A DNA stretch of 64,000 bases, taken from NCBI RefSeq assembly GCF_001870515.1, contig NZ_MDGT01000002.1, forward strand, positions 248,066-312,065, given 5' to 3'. The notes under the pieces were generated by a model. The model saw nothing but the letters and a program-made list of their open reading frames with translations, was not told the origin of the DNA and made no database searches. Shown here piece by piece: positions 15,866 to 24,270 of this stretch. Position 1 is the first letter of the stretch. Each line of letters begins with the position of its first letter. The DNA comes from Idiomarina sp. MD25a (GTDB lineage Bacteria; Pseudomonadota; Gammaproteobacteria; Enterobacterales; Alteromonadaceae). The position numbers and the translations under genes are program-made.

Positions 15866-16788
15866 AGAAACTGACGCAAGTTACTGGCACTGATATTGAT
15901 AATTGCTTGGCGTGCTTCGGGTGCTAACCACGCGGAGTGAGGCGTGACGATTAAGTTAAGTGGTTCGTTCATCGCATCGAGTAGGGGATTGCCGTTGCGA
16001 GGTGGTTCTTCCGATAGTACGTCGACTGCTAATCCCGCGATGACACCGTTTCTTAAAGCCTCAACCGCATCGTGTTCATTAACGATCCCACCCCGAGCGG
16101 CGTTCACGATGAGTAGTTCCGGTTTGCAGTGCGCTAAATTGTTACTGTTTAATAGGTCTTTCGTATCATCGGTTAATGGGCAATGAAATGAAATGACGTC
16201 TGCTTCGGGTAATAAACTATCGAGGCTGGGGCGTGGGTCGTTTTTTTTGCCGGGTCGAGCCGCTATCGATACTTTCATGCCAAAGGCTTTTGCTAAGGAT
16301 TCCACGGCTTGCCCCAACTCACCATGACCGACTATAACCAAGTGTTTGCCGGCTAACTGAACCACCGGAAAGTCATTTAAACAGAAACGAGATGCAGTTT
16401 GCCACGCACCTGTGGCAACGAGCTGATGATACCGTTGTGCTTGCGTCGCAAGATTAAGTATTAGAGTGAGTGTGTGTTGAGCCACACTCGCAGTTCCGTA
16501 AGCTTCAACATTAGCAACCTTAATGCCGCGTGCTCTAGCTGTGTCGTGATCGACATTGTTGGTGCCCGTAGCGAGAATGCCTATCCATTTGAGTTGAGTC
16601 GCAGAGCGTAGCGTTTCGTTATCAAGCACAACTTTATTGCTGAATACGATATCGGCATCTTGGATACGTTCCACCACTTGCTCAGCTTTGGTTTCACTGA
16701 ATACTTGCCAGTCATCCAATTGTGCTGCGATGGGTTGCCAATCGACATCATTGCCTAAGCTGGCAGCGTCGAGTACGACTCCTCTCAT
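15847..16788 (-). CDS. D-2-hydroxyacid dehydrogenase (glycerate dehydrogenase/hydroxypyruvate reductase-like)
   Basis: A 313-residue NAD(P)-dependent cytosolic dehydrogenase. The Rossmann motif is VIVGHGELGQAVESLA near residue 148. The catalytic triad is Arg in NAARGGIVNE, Glu in VDVLSEEPPRNG and His in VTPHSAWLAPE. These and the length fit the glycerate dehydrogenase branch (hydroxypyruvate to D-glycerate). It is a single gene, convergent with the DUF6436 gene. Substrate choice within the family remains uncertain. Confidence 0.88.
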   Translation of the reverse strand: MRGVVLDAASLGNDVDWQPIAAQLDDWQVFSETKAEQVVERIQDADIVFSNKVVLDNETLRSATQLKWIGILATGTNNVDHDTARARGIKVANVEAYGTASVAQHTLTLILNLATQAQRYHQLVATGAWQTASRFCLNDFPVVQLAGKHLVIVGHGELGQAVESLAKAFGMKVSIAARPGKKNDPRPSLDSLLPEADVISFHCPLTDDTKDLLNSNNLAHCKPELLIVNAARGGIVNEHDAVEALRNGVIAGLAVDVLSEEPPRNGNPLLDAMNEPLNLIVTPHSAWLAPEARQAIINISASNLRQFLQDDGQ

Positions 16789-16914
16789 TTTATACTCCAG
16801 TTAGTTAGCTTGCTAAGTTGTACGTTTGGCTTTACGACTCGCCTAATAAGCCCTGCCAGACTGCGTTTTACCACATTAGATAGGAACTTGCTTTGGATCA
16901 AGCAATCTATTGAA

Positions 16915-16951
16915 GATAATCTTAATATTTATGATAATAGTTCTCATTCGG
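16915..16951 (+). promoter_or_regulatory. Fur-box-like region upstream of feoA
   Basis: GATAATAGTTCTCATTCGG at 16933-16951 matches the outer hexamer and CATT part of the GATAATGATAATCATTATC consensus. A further GATAAT at 16915-16920 extends the array. It lies directly upstream of the GGAGGG ribosome site of feoA, fitting iron-dependent repression. Confidence 0.65.
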
Positions 16952-16959
16952 GAGGGCGT

Positions 16960-17196
16960 ATGAAAACACTTTGGGAATTAAAGGCTAAGCAAGCTGCTGT
17001 CGTTGAGACAATTAACTCGCAGCTCACGGGACCGGTTATCAGCCGGTTGCAAGAAATGGGGTTCAGTGAGGGGCAGCAAGTCGTGTGCGTACGCCGCTCG
17101 CCCTTTAAAGGTCCTTTGGTGGTGCAAGTCGGTGATTGTGTTTACTCACTCGAACAAGCGGTTGCTGAAAAAATTAATCTTGCCTTGGCCAGTTAA
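16960..17196 (+). CDS. feoA: Ferrous iron transport protein A
   Basis: A 78-residue SH3-like cytosolic protein. The family pattern is clear: LTGPVISRLQEMGFSEGQ, then VRRSPFKGPLVVQVGDCVYSL. A longer frame exists upstream from 16810, but GGAGGG at 16951-16956 sets the ATG at 16960. FeoA is needed for FeoB-driven Fe2+ uptake. It is followed 30 bp later by feoB, with a Fur-like box upstream. Confidence 0.92.
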   Translation: MKTLWELKAKQAAVVETINSQLTGPVISRLQEMGFSEGQQVVCVRRSPFKGPLVVQVGDCVYSLEQAVAEKINLALAS

Positions 17197-17226
17197 GCCT
17201 ATCATTTAAAACAACTTGGGTCGTAT

Positions 17227-19044
17227 ATGGAACGCATTGTCTTAGTGGGGAAACCCAACTGTGGTAAGAGCTTGTTGTTCAACCAATTAACCGGCTTACG
17301 ACAAAAAGTCGCTAATTTCCCCGGTGTCACCGTCGAACTTAAGACGGGTCAGTTTGATCAGTTTGAAGTGGTTGACTTTCCCGGTACTTACTCACTGCAT
17401 AGCCTATCAAAAGACGAAGAAATCGCTGTCGAAAAGTTAAACCTCGCTGTAGACGATGATGATACTCGACTCGTCGTATGTGTGTTAGACGCGGCGCGAC
17501 TTGAGCGTAGTTTAGTCTTTGCACTTCAAGTTCAAGCTTTGGCACGTAAAAATAATAAAGCCGTTGTTTTTGTGCTGAATATGATCGATGAAGTTGAGCG
17601 TTATGGTTTGGATATTGATATCAAAGCGTTGCAAAAGGAACTTGGCGCACCGGTCTATGCGCTTTCGGCAAAGACGCTAAAGGGCGTTGCCGCGTTTAAG
17701 GAGGCGTTACCGGGCTTGGCTAAACAAGCACAAGCACCGACTGAGCTAAACATTCAGCTTGGCGAGCAAAGAAAATTTATCGAACGCGCGCGTGCGATTA
17801 ACGCGGAGTATGGTATTCGCTCCGATGTGGTGCTAAAAAATCAGAACCGTATTGACACCTTTCTGCTGAATAATGTGCTGGGTGGTATTGCCTTCCTAGC
17901 GATTATGTTTTTCTTGTTTCAGAGTATTTTTACTTGGGCGCAGCCACTCATGGATGGTACCGAGGCGGCAATAGGTTGGATCGCCAATACATTAACCGGA
18001 ATGATAGGGCCAGGTATTGTTTCTGACTTTTTAAATGATGCTATATTCGGTGGCGTCGGTGCGTTTTTAGTGTTTGTTCCTCAAATCATGGTTTTGACGC
18101 TCATTATTGGTGTATTAGAGGATAGCGGCTATTTGGCGCGAGCCGCGCTCATATGCCATAAGCCATTGAGTTTATTTGGTTTGTCTGGGCGTAGCTTTAT
18201 CCCCTATTTATCGGGGCATGCGTGTGCTATCCCTGCAATTATGGCGGCGCGTACCATTGAGTCGCCGCGCAAACGCCTGATTACGATGCTCACCATTCCT
18301 CTGATGTCGTGCTCAGCGCGATTGCCAGTGTATGCCTTACTTATAGCCGTGCTTATTCCAAAAGATGCAACGTTTTTAGGCGTGTTTGACCTGCAGGGTG
18401 CTGCCTTTTTTGGGCTGTATTTCTTCGGGATTCTGATGGCACTCGTCGTGAGTACCTTGATGAACGTGTTTACGCGCAAAAGCAAAGAACTCAAAGACAT
18501 GCCGTTTATATTGGAACTGCCTTCGTATCGCTTACCGCATTGGAAACCCTTGTTTCAGCGTGTATTAAATAGTGGTGTGCAATTCATTAAGCGTGCGGCG
18601 CCAGTCATTTTTGTTATTTCCTTATGCTTATGGACGTTGGGCTATTTTCCTCAAGGGGCAGGTCTAGAAAACTCATTATTGGGTAAAATTGGTCATTTTA
18701 TTGAGCCTATATTTGAACCTCTGGGTTTAGATTGGCGCTATGGCGTTGCCATGATCATGTCGTTTTTAGCGCGTGAGGTATTTGTCGGTGCGCTGGGTAC
18801 GATGTTTGGTATGTCGGGCGCCGAGAAAAACATCGCCGGTTTAGCGGCGCAGATACAGGCCGATGGATTAACGTTAGGTGCCGGTATTGGCTTGCTGCTA
18901 TTTTATGTTGTTGCGTTGCAATGTGTTGCAACGGTCGCGATGTTACGTGCTGAAACGGGTAAAAGTCGAATCGCATGGGGGTTATATGCAGGCTACGGCA
19001 TTTTAGCTTATCTCATTGCTGTAATCGCAGCCCACATTTTTTAA
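17227..19044 (+). CDS. feoB: Ferrous iron transporter B
   Basis: A 605-residue inner-membrane Fe2+ transporter. The N-terminal G-domain shows G1 GKPNCGKS (residues 7-14), G3 DFPGTYSL, G4 NMID and G5 SAK. A helical spacer follows, then the membrane domain with the two Gate motifs (ARAALICHKPLSLFGLSGRS region and the later LAREVFVGALG). It is shorter than E. coli FeoB (about 770), mainly by a smaller linker and C-terminus, but its core appears complete. No feoC follows. It converges with bcsC with 5 bp between stops. Confidence 0.92.
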   Translation: MERIVLVGKPNCGKSLLFNQLTGLRQKVANFPGVTVELKTGQFDQFEVVDFPGTYSLHSLSKDEEIAVEKLNLAVDDDDTRLVVCVLDAARLERSLVFALQVQALARKNNKAVVFVLNMIDEVERYGLDIDIKALQKELGAPVYALSAKTLKGVAAFKEALPGLAKQAQAPTELNIQLGEQRKFIERARAINAEYGIRSDVVLKNQNRIDTFLLNNVLGGIAFLAIMFFLFQSIFTWAQPLMDGTEAAIGWIANTLTGMIGPGIVSDFLNDAIFGGVGAFLVFVPQIMVLTLIIGVLEDSGYLARAALICHKPLSLFGLSGRSFIPYLSGHACAIPAIMAARTIESPRKRLITMLTIPLMSCSARLPVYALLIAVLIPKDATFLGVFDLQGAAFFGLYFFGILMALVVSTLMNVFTRKSKELKDMPFILELPSYRLPHWKPLFQRVLNSGVQFIKRAAPVIFVISLCLWTLGYFPQGAGLENSLLGKIGHFIEPIFEPLGLDWRYGVAMIMSFLAREVFVGALGTMFGMSGAEKNIAGLAAQIQADGLTLGAGIGLLLFYVVALQCVATVAMLRAETGKSRIAWGLYAGYGILAYLIAVIAAHIF

Positions 19045-19049
19045 TGAAA

Positions 19050-20882
19050 TTAAAAGTCAACGTAACGCGATGGTGGGTTCGGCGGTCTGAATGCGTTCCC
19101 ATCACCGTTGAAATGATAGCGAAAATACAGTTGGTAATTGTTAGGCGTATAGAATTCTGAGCGCTCTATTTGTGCGTTTAAACCCACACTCCAGTGGTTA
19201 GTTATCCGATACTCAAAGGCAGCGCGAAAGCTACGACCGAATCCACCACCATCTGGATTGCCTGTATGTATAGGGTTTCCGGCTTGCTGTTGAAGCAGAT
19301 TAGATATTGGGTAAAACTCAGCATCATCTAAACGACTGGTGGATTGACCGAAAGAGGCGCGTAAAATATATGAGAAACGATCGATTCGACCATAAAATTC
19401 AATCGGTAAACTCAGCGAAGCGTAGTGCGCTGGGCTATAGTAACCACCGTGGCCAAAAGTGGTCTCACCGCGATTTTTATCGAATCCCCAACTTAGGGCA
19501 GTAAGCCCTGAGGTAAATGCAAAGGCTTCCGTATCAATGATGCGAAAATAAGCACCGGTATAGGCATACCACTGTTTATTACTATCAACATTGCGCCCAC
19601 CGTAATGGTTGACTCCAAAATTAGACCACCATCCCATAAAACCGCCTTGATCCCAATTGAGGCTGCCTCCTAACCCCTGGCGCACAACGGGTCCCCAATG
19701 ACGCGAAGAAAATGGATCTTGCTGGCCTGAAAAGGTTAAAATAGATGTCGTTTCGATCCGACGCTCTATACCTAAACTCCAACCGAATTCGCCGAGGTCA
19801 CCGCTGTATTCTAGCCCCCCTAAAAGCTCAGTTTTATCAAAACCAATGGGGCTCAAGCCTATGTCTGCGTGCCATGTATCGCTATCAAAGGCGATGCCGA
19901 TAGAGGCACCGTTTTCCTTTAAATTAGGCAATACACCTTGATTACATGCGGCTGTTTGGCATAACAACCCCGTACCAAAACGGTCTTTTTGGAAGGTGTT
20001 GGTTAAATCAAATTCGCCAGCTTCGGTGACAAAGCCATCCACTTTGAAGGTCCAAATACCGGCATCTGTGGGCCTGCGGTATTCCAGCAACAGCGTATCG
20101 CTTGCAAATGACGTGTTGCCATCGACCGAGTCGCGCTCATTGCGTAGAAAACCGACGGTTAAATAGGGGCCTTGGTTTTTTAGTTCCGAATTCACTGTGT
20201 TACTTGAGTCGGTTGCCACAGAAGCAACGGGCGCGATACTCAGTGTGGTGGCGCTTCGTGCGACAGTGCCGCTATCACTCACGATAGGAGAATAGGTCAC
20301 CGTGCGGGTGAGGCGAGCTTTTGGCGTTGTTTCCACTTCGTTAGCACGGCTGGATTCAGGCTCAACCTCAACGACGACGGGCTCCTCAACCGTTTGTTGA
20401 GCTAACCGTTCTAGTTCGCGCCAATCTGAACGATAGGGCTCGAGCCGCGGCTCTTGTTGGTAAACCTGCTGATAGAGTGTCCGCGCAATATCGGTTTTAC
20501 CTGTCAGCATATTGAGCCTTGCCTGGGCGATGAGCGATTGATAAGGCGGCTGTGCCAACCGAATCCGCTCCCGACTACGTTGCGCTGCGTCACCATTGGG
20601 TTGCGACTTCTGCAATTCATCTAGGAGTTGTTGGGCACGTGCTAAATCGTTGCTTGCTAAAGCATCAATGAGTCTAAATTCGATAGCACGCGGGTGATTG
20701 GGCGCTGTGCGTTGTAACTGCTCAATGAGTCGATCTCGGTGATAGTTTCTGCCCGCTGCTTCAGCTTGCTCTATGCGTTCGATTAATAGGTCGATTGCGT
20801 CTGACGTTTGTGCCAATACGGGTAGAGATGCTGTTTGAAAACCCGTAACAAGCAGTAAGTTGAGTAACACGTTAATTCGCAT
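19050..20882 (-). CDS. bcsC: Cellulose export outer-membrane protein BcsC, short form
   Basis: A 610-residue protein with a signal peptide (residues 1-24), a short helical TPR-like region (about 28-165, RIEQAEAAGRNYHRDRLIEQ and TGKTDIARTLYQQVYQQEP), a linker, and a beta-barrel from about 235 to the end (YLTVGFLRNERDS onward). The barrel matches the BcsC C-terminal domain that carries the glucan across the outer membrane. E. coli BcsC is about 1150 residues with ~19 TPR units, so most of the periplasmic solenoid is missing here. The start overlaps bcsZ by 11 bp. It is last gene of the bcsQABZC operon. Confidence 0.85.
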   Translation of the reverse strand: MRINVLLNLLLVTGFQTASLPVLAQTSDAIDLLIERIEQAEAAGRNYHRDRLIEQLQRTAPNHPRAIEFRLIDALASNDLARAQQLLDELQKSQPNGDAAQRSRERIRLAQPPYQSLIAQARLNMLTGKTDIARTLYQQVYQQEPRLEPYRSDWRELERLAQQTVEEPVVVEVEPESSRANEVETTPKARLTRTVTYSPIVSDSGTVARSATTLSIAPVASVATDSSNTVNSELKNQGPYLTVGFLRNERDSVDGNTSFASDTLLLEYRRPTDAGIWTFKVDGFVTEAGEFDLTNTFQKDRFGTGLLCQTAACNQGVLPNLKENGASIGIAFDSDTWHADIGLSPIGFDKTELLGGLEYSGDLGEFGWSLGIERRIETTSILTFSGQQDPFSSRHWGPVVRQGLGGSLNWDQGGFMGWWSNFGVNHYGGRNVDSNKQWYAYTGAYFRIIDTEAFAFTSGLTALSWGFDKNRGETTFGHGGYYSPAHYASLSLPIEFYGRIDRFSYILRASFGQSTSRLDDAEFYPISNLLQQQAGNPIHTGNPDGGGFGRSFRAAFEYRITNHWSVGLNAQIERSEFYTPNNYQLYFRYHFNGDGNAFRPPNPPSRYVDF

Positions 20883-22032
20883 AGCAAGCCTTGTTCATAT
20901 CGCCAGAAGCCCAAAATAGATTGAGGGTGCCATCGGCATTCACTGTAAAACACTGCTGGTAAGCAAGTCCAAATAAAATGAGTACGTGATCATAGTAATG
21001 CTCAGCGTAGTCTGTCACTGGCGTGGTCTCGACCCGTTGTAACGCGTGACGGTAGGCGAGTGGGGCTGTTTTCTTAAAATAGGGGATAAGCAGTGCTGAG
21101 AACCCGATATTAGCCTCGCCACTAGCATCTCCGGTTAACCAATCCAGGATTTCTGGTGGTTGAGAGCGCGACTGACTTTCGTGAGCCATAGTGAGGTAAT
21201 GTTCTAACAAACGCTGCTTAGGATCGAGGGCAAACCAATAATAACTGCGTATAGCATCGTAACTACCCTCAGCCTCTTCAGCGTTGAGCACTTCGCCGTT
21301 GTCGGACACGGTCAACCAATCGGCTACGACGCCGCTCGGATTATGCTTAAGCATAAATCTCTGCTGTGCTTGCGCGAGCGCGAGCCAGCGCGCATCGTTA
21401 CTCAAACGATACAGGCCATCTAGAACAAAAAGCGGCGCATAACTCGGGTTAAACGTAATGCGATCGGCTTTGTTAAATCCGATAGGCGCGGGTAACAGAA
21501 GCAAGTCGCCATTTCTAAACGTGACCGTTTGTTGCATTAGGTGTTGCGTGAGTGCCTCTGCTGTCGCTCGATAAGCTGGCTTTTGCCAGACATCCGCTGC
21601 ATGATAAAGCGCGTAAATTAGCAGAATGTCGACGTCGGTCGCCGAGTTGGTATCGAGCACTTCCCAACTGTCTGTCGGGGCGTTGTAGCCCCATTGCCAT
21701 GCGGGTAATTGTTTACTGAGGTCACCGTCAGCAAGGTTGTTTTCGAGCCATGCTAATAGTTTTTCAAAATGCTCTGGTTGGTTTGCAAATAAACTAAAAA
21801 GTAGGCTGTAGACTTGCCCTTCGGATGTTGTGATTAAGGCGTCGCTGCTACGATCAATGACTCTAAACTGGGCGTCAATGAGTTGCTCATTAAAGCGCTG
21901 CCAGTGATAACTGAATTGCAGTGTTTGCGGTTTGGGTTGCCACATTTCAGTCTCTTGTTGGGTCGGCCTGTCACAACCACTCAGGATGGTTGTGACAATC
22001 AAACACATTGGTAGCAGCCAAAGTGCACGCAT
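20872..22032 (-). CDS. bcsZ: Periplasmic endo-1,4-beta-glucanase BcsZ (GH8), lipoprotein form
   Basis: A 386-residue GH8 cellulase that trims the nascent glucan. The general acid is Glu71 in TTSEGQVYSLLF, and EGSYDAIRSYYWFALDP carries the second conserved acid. An LSGC lipobox at residues 17-20 predicts a lipoprotein, while E. coli BcsZ is soluble in the periplasm. It is 3 bp downstream of bcsB and overlaps bcsC. Confidence 0.9.
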   Translation of the reverse strand: MRALWLLPMCLIVTTILSGCDRPTQQETEMWQPKPQTLQFSYHWQRFNEQLIDAQFRVIDRSSDALITTSEGQVYSLLFSLFANQPEHFEKLLAWLENNLADGDLSKQLPAWQWGYNAPTDSWEVLDTNSATDVDILLIYALYHAADVWQKPAYRATAEALTQHLMQQTVTFRNGDLLLLPAPIGFNKADRITFNPSYAPLFVLDGLYRLSNDARWLALAQAQQRFMLKHNPSGVVADWLTVSDNGEVLNAEEAEGSYDAIRSYYWFALDPKQRLLEHYLTMAHESQSRSQPPEILDWLTGDASGEANIGFSALLIPYFKKTAPLAYRHALQRVETTPVTDYAEHYYDHVLILFGLAYQQCFTVNADGTLNLFWASGDMNKACYAN

Positions 22033-22035
22033 AGA

Positions 22036-24270
22036 TTATAACTCCCGCTTACGTTTGGCACTGCTTCTTAGCCAGCGGTATAGACCCAAAGCGACTACTA
22101 GCACGGCAAATAACACCACCAAGACTAAAATAAACGGGTGCTGAGCAGTGTGGTATTTAACCTGGTTCCAAAAGCTTAAGTCACCAATAAAATACTGCTG
22201 AGTCGCAGCATAGTTGGTAATACCTGCAACAGAAACCAAGCTTAAAAAGCCATGGAATTGGATACTATCGCTGGGCGAGAGCAAGCGTTCCTTGAGCATA
22301 TTGAGATGCTCGTTGGATGTGGCAGTTTGCATCACTACTGACGCTGCCGGATTTAACGGTGACTGAAAGGCAACCAAAGCCGCTAATGGCCCACTATTCT
22401 GCAGTACTGCGTTTGGGTTAGCGAACAATTGCGACTGACCCGCAAGTTTGTGTCCCAGCAATTGAGCCGTTAAGTTTTTATCGCCAAATCGCGCTAACCA
22501 TTGTTGTGTCGCGCTTTGACCCAGTACCAATATGTCCTCGCTAGCGTTGTTTGGTACTTGTTCAACGTGAGTGACGCTCAGGTTGTAAACGGGATAACCA
22601 GTTGATGCGCTCATTTTAGCTATATTGGCGAAAAATAATGAGAGCAGGTCAAGACTCGGCTTTTCGTCTAGCACAATCAACGTATTTGAAAGATCATCGT
22701 ACCGTGAGAAAGGATAGCCTGCCTTCGCGAACAACTGTAAGTCGGGCAGTTGCGCGTAGTGATCAAAACCGACAAGATCAATGGTGCTTGAGCCATCAAT
22801 CGCTCCGACCGATGAGTTCGCAGATTGTAGGCTGCAACCCGCACCGATTTGGCTGAATTTAAAATTAAACTGTAATTGGTTCACTACGCCAAGTTTAAAC
22901 GCGGGTAACTCTAAGTTATTACCACTGAGTATTGGCGTATCGATGATAGGCACGCGTAACTCACCGACGCCACTGGCAACGCCTGACTCATCGAGTTTGA
23001 ACGATTTTACAAACTCGTTGTTTATGGATACCAACAAGCGACTATCATCGTTTGAAACTGGGGCGGTGTAGCGGTATTCAAGATCCAAAGGTACGCCAGA
23101 TTTCTGCCATATAAATAGGTCTGGTGGGAGTCGCAGTGGGACAGAAATTGGCGGCGCCTTCACACCTTGACGCTGCAACTCGCTCACATCATTCACCAGT
23201 TCAGAAAATTTAACTTCGCGCTCAGTTGAGATCCAATTAGGTGCAGCGTAGGGAGCGCGCGGCTCCGCATCAAACTGATTGAATGTGGCATAAGCGCCAC
23301 TGAGTGAACCTGCTGCAGCGGCTAACGCCTGTGCAGCATCAATTAAACCTGCATCATCTGGCGCCATCACTGCTAGCACTTTAAGCTGAGGATACAGCGG
23401 ATGGTCAAGTAACTCGACCCGCGGCTGGGTAATCTCTGGCAATGGCTTAAATACTGCCGGGCGTTGTGCATTGGTCATAAATACTACGGCATGTTGGCGA
23501 CCCCAAGCGGTAAGCAGTTGATCATTGAGATCACGTTTTTGCTGATAAATATGGGGTTTAATATCTAATAGTCGCCATTGAGTTTCACTGGCAAAGTAAC
23601 TCGCTAAGATACCAGCACCTGTTAACAACTCGGTGCTTTGTTGCTCAGGCAAAAAGAACGGAATATTGACGTTTGAAAAATCGGAACGATAGAAAAATGG
23701 CTCAGGGAAATAAGCCAGTTCATTAGCGACTGGAAGCTGCAAGTAGTTGACGTTTAACTGACTGCCAGAGAGAATTTCGAACCAAGTACTCGCGCTTGGT
23801 GCTCGACATTGTTCATTGACGCTTTGTGCGACAAGTTCAAAAGTTATGCGATTATAGTCGGTAAACAACGGCGCTGGTAGATCAACCCGGATTGTTTGAG
23901 TTGTGTCGGCGTCATCAGCGTTAAGCGAAATAGTTTTGATGGTTTCAGAGTTGAGCAGGATATTAACTTGGCTGATATCTGCAAGTATTGCTGGTGAATA
24001 GCGATAATTAAGCGTCAAGGTTGCGCTATTGACCAAGCGATCTGCACGGCTACCCAAGCCCAACTCGATACTTGGCGTAAAACCATCTAAGCGCAACTGT
24101 TGCAGGGACGTGAGTGCGTCGACCGGATATTGGGTGCGATAAGTCAGCACGTTTGAGCCATCATTGAGTTCGCGATTCGGCGCGTTTTCTTGCGCCTGAA
24201 TAGAAGCTGAACCGAGTGAGCATGCAATGATGCTTGCAATAACAAATACCACTAACTGACGCGTGTTCAT
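22036..24270 (-). CDS. bcsB: Cellulose synthase periplasmic subunit BcsB
   Basis: A 744-residue BcsB. It has a signal peptide (residues 1-27), two repeated carbohydrate-binding plus flavodoxin-like modules (FTPSIELGLGSRADRLVNSA for the first, RLPPDLFIWQKSGVPLDLEY for the second), and a C-terminal membrane anchor (FILVLVVLFAVLVVALGLY) that docks on BcsA. It guides the polymer through the periplasm. It overlaps bcsA by 4 bp (ATGA type), so they are cotranslated. Confidence 0.92.
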   Translation of the reverse strand: MNTRQLVVFVIASIIACSLGSASIQAQENAPNRELNDGSNVLTYRTQYPVDALTSLQQLRLDGFTPSIELGLGSRADRLVNSATLTLNYRYSPAILADISQVNILLNSETIKTISLNADDADTTQTIRVDLPAPLFTDYNRITFELVAQSVNEQCRAPSASTWFEILSGSQLNVNYLQLPVANELAYFPEPFFYRSDFSNVNIPFFLPEQQSTELLTGAGILASYFASETQWRLLDIKPHIYQQKRDLNDQLLTAWGRQHAVVFMTNAQRPAVFKPLPEITQPRVELLDHPLYPQLKVLAVMAPDDAGLIDAAQALAAAAGSLSGAYATFNQFDAEPRAPYAAPNWISTEREVKFSELVNDVSELQRQGVKAPPISVPLRLPPDLFIWQKSGVPLDLEYRYTAPVSNDDSRLLVSINNEFVKSFKLDESGVASGVGELRVPIIDTPILSGNNLELPAFKLGVVNQLQFNFKFSQIGAGCSLQSANSSVGAIDGSSTIDLVGFDHYAQLPDLQLFAKAGYPFSRYDDLSNTLIVLDEKPSLDLLSLFFANIAKMSASTGYPVYNLSVTHVEQVPNNASEDILVLGQSATQQWLARFGDKNLTAQLLGHKLAGQSQLFANPNAVLQNSGPLAALVAFQSPLNPAASVVMQTATSNEHLNMLKERLLSPSDSIQFHGFLSLVSVAGITNYAATQQYFIGDLSFWNQVKYHTAQHPFILVLVVLFAVLVVALGLYRWLRSSAKRKREL

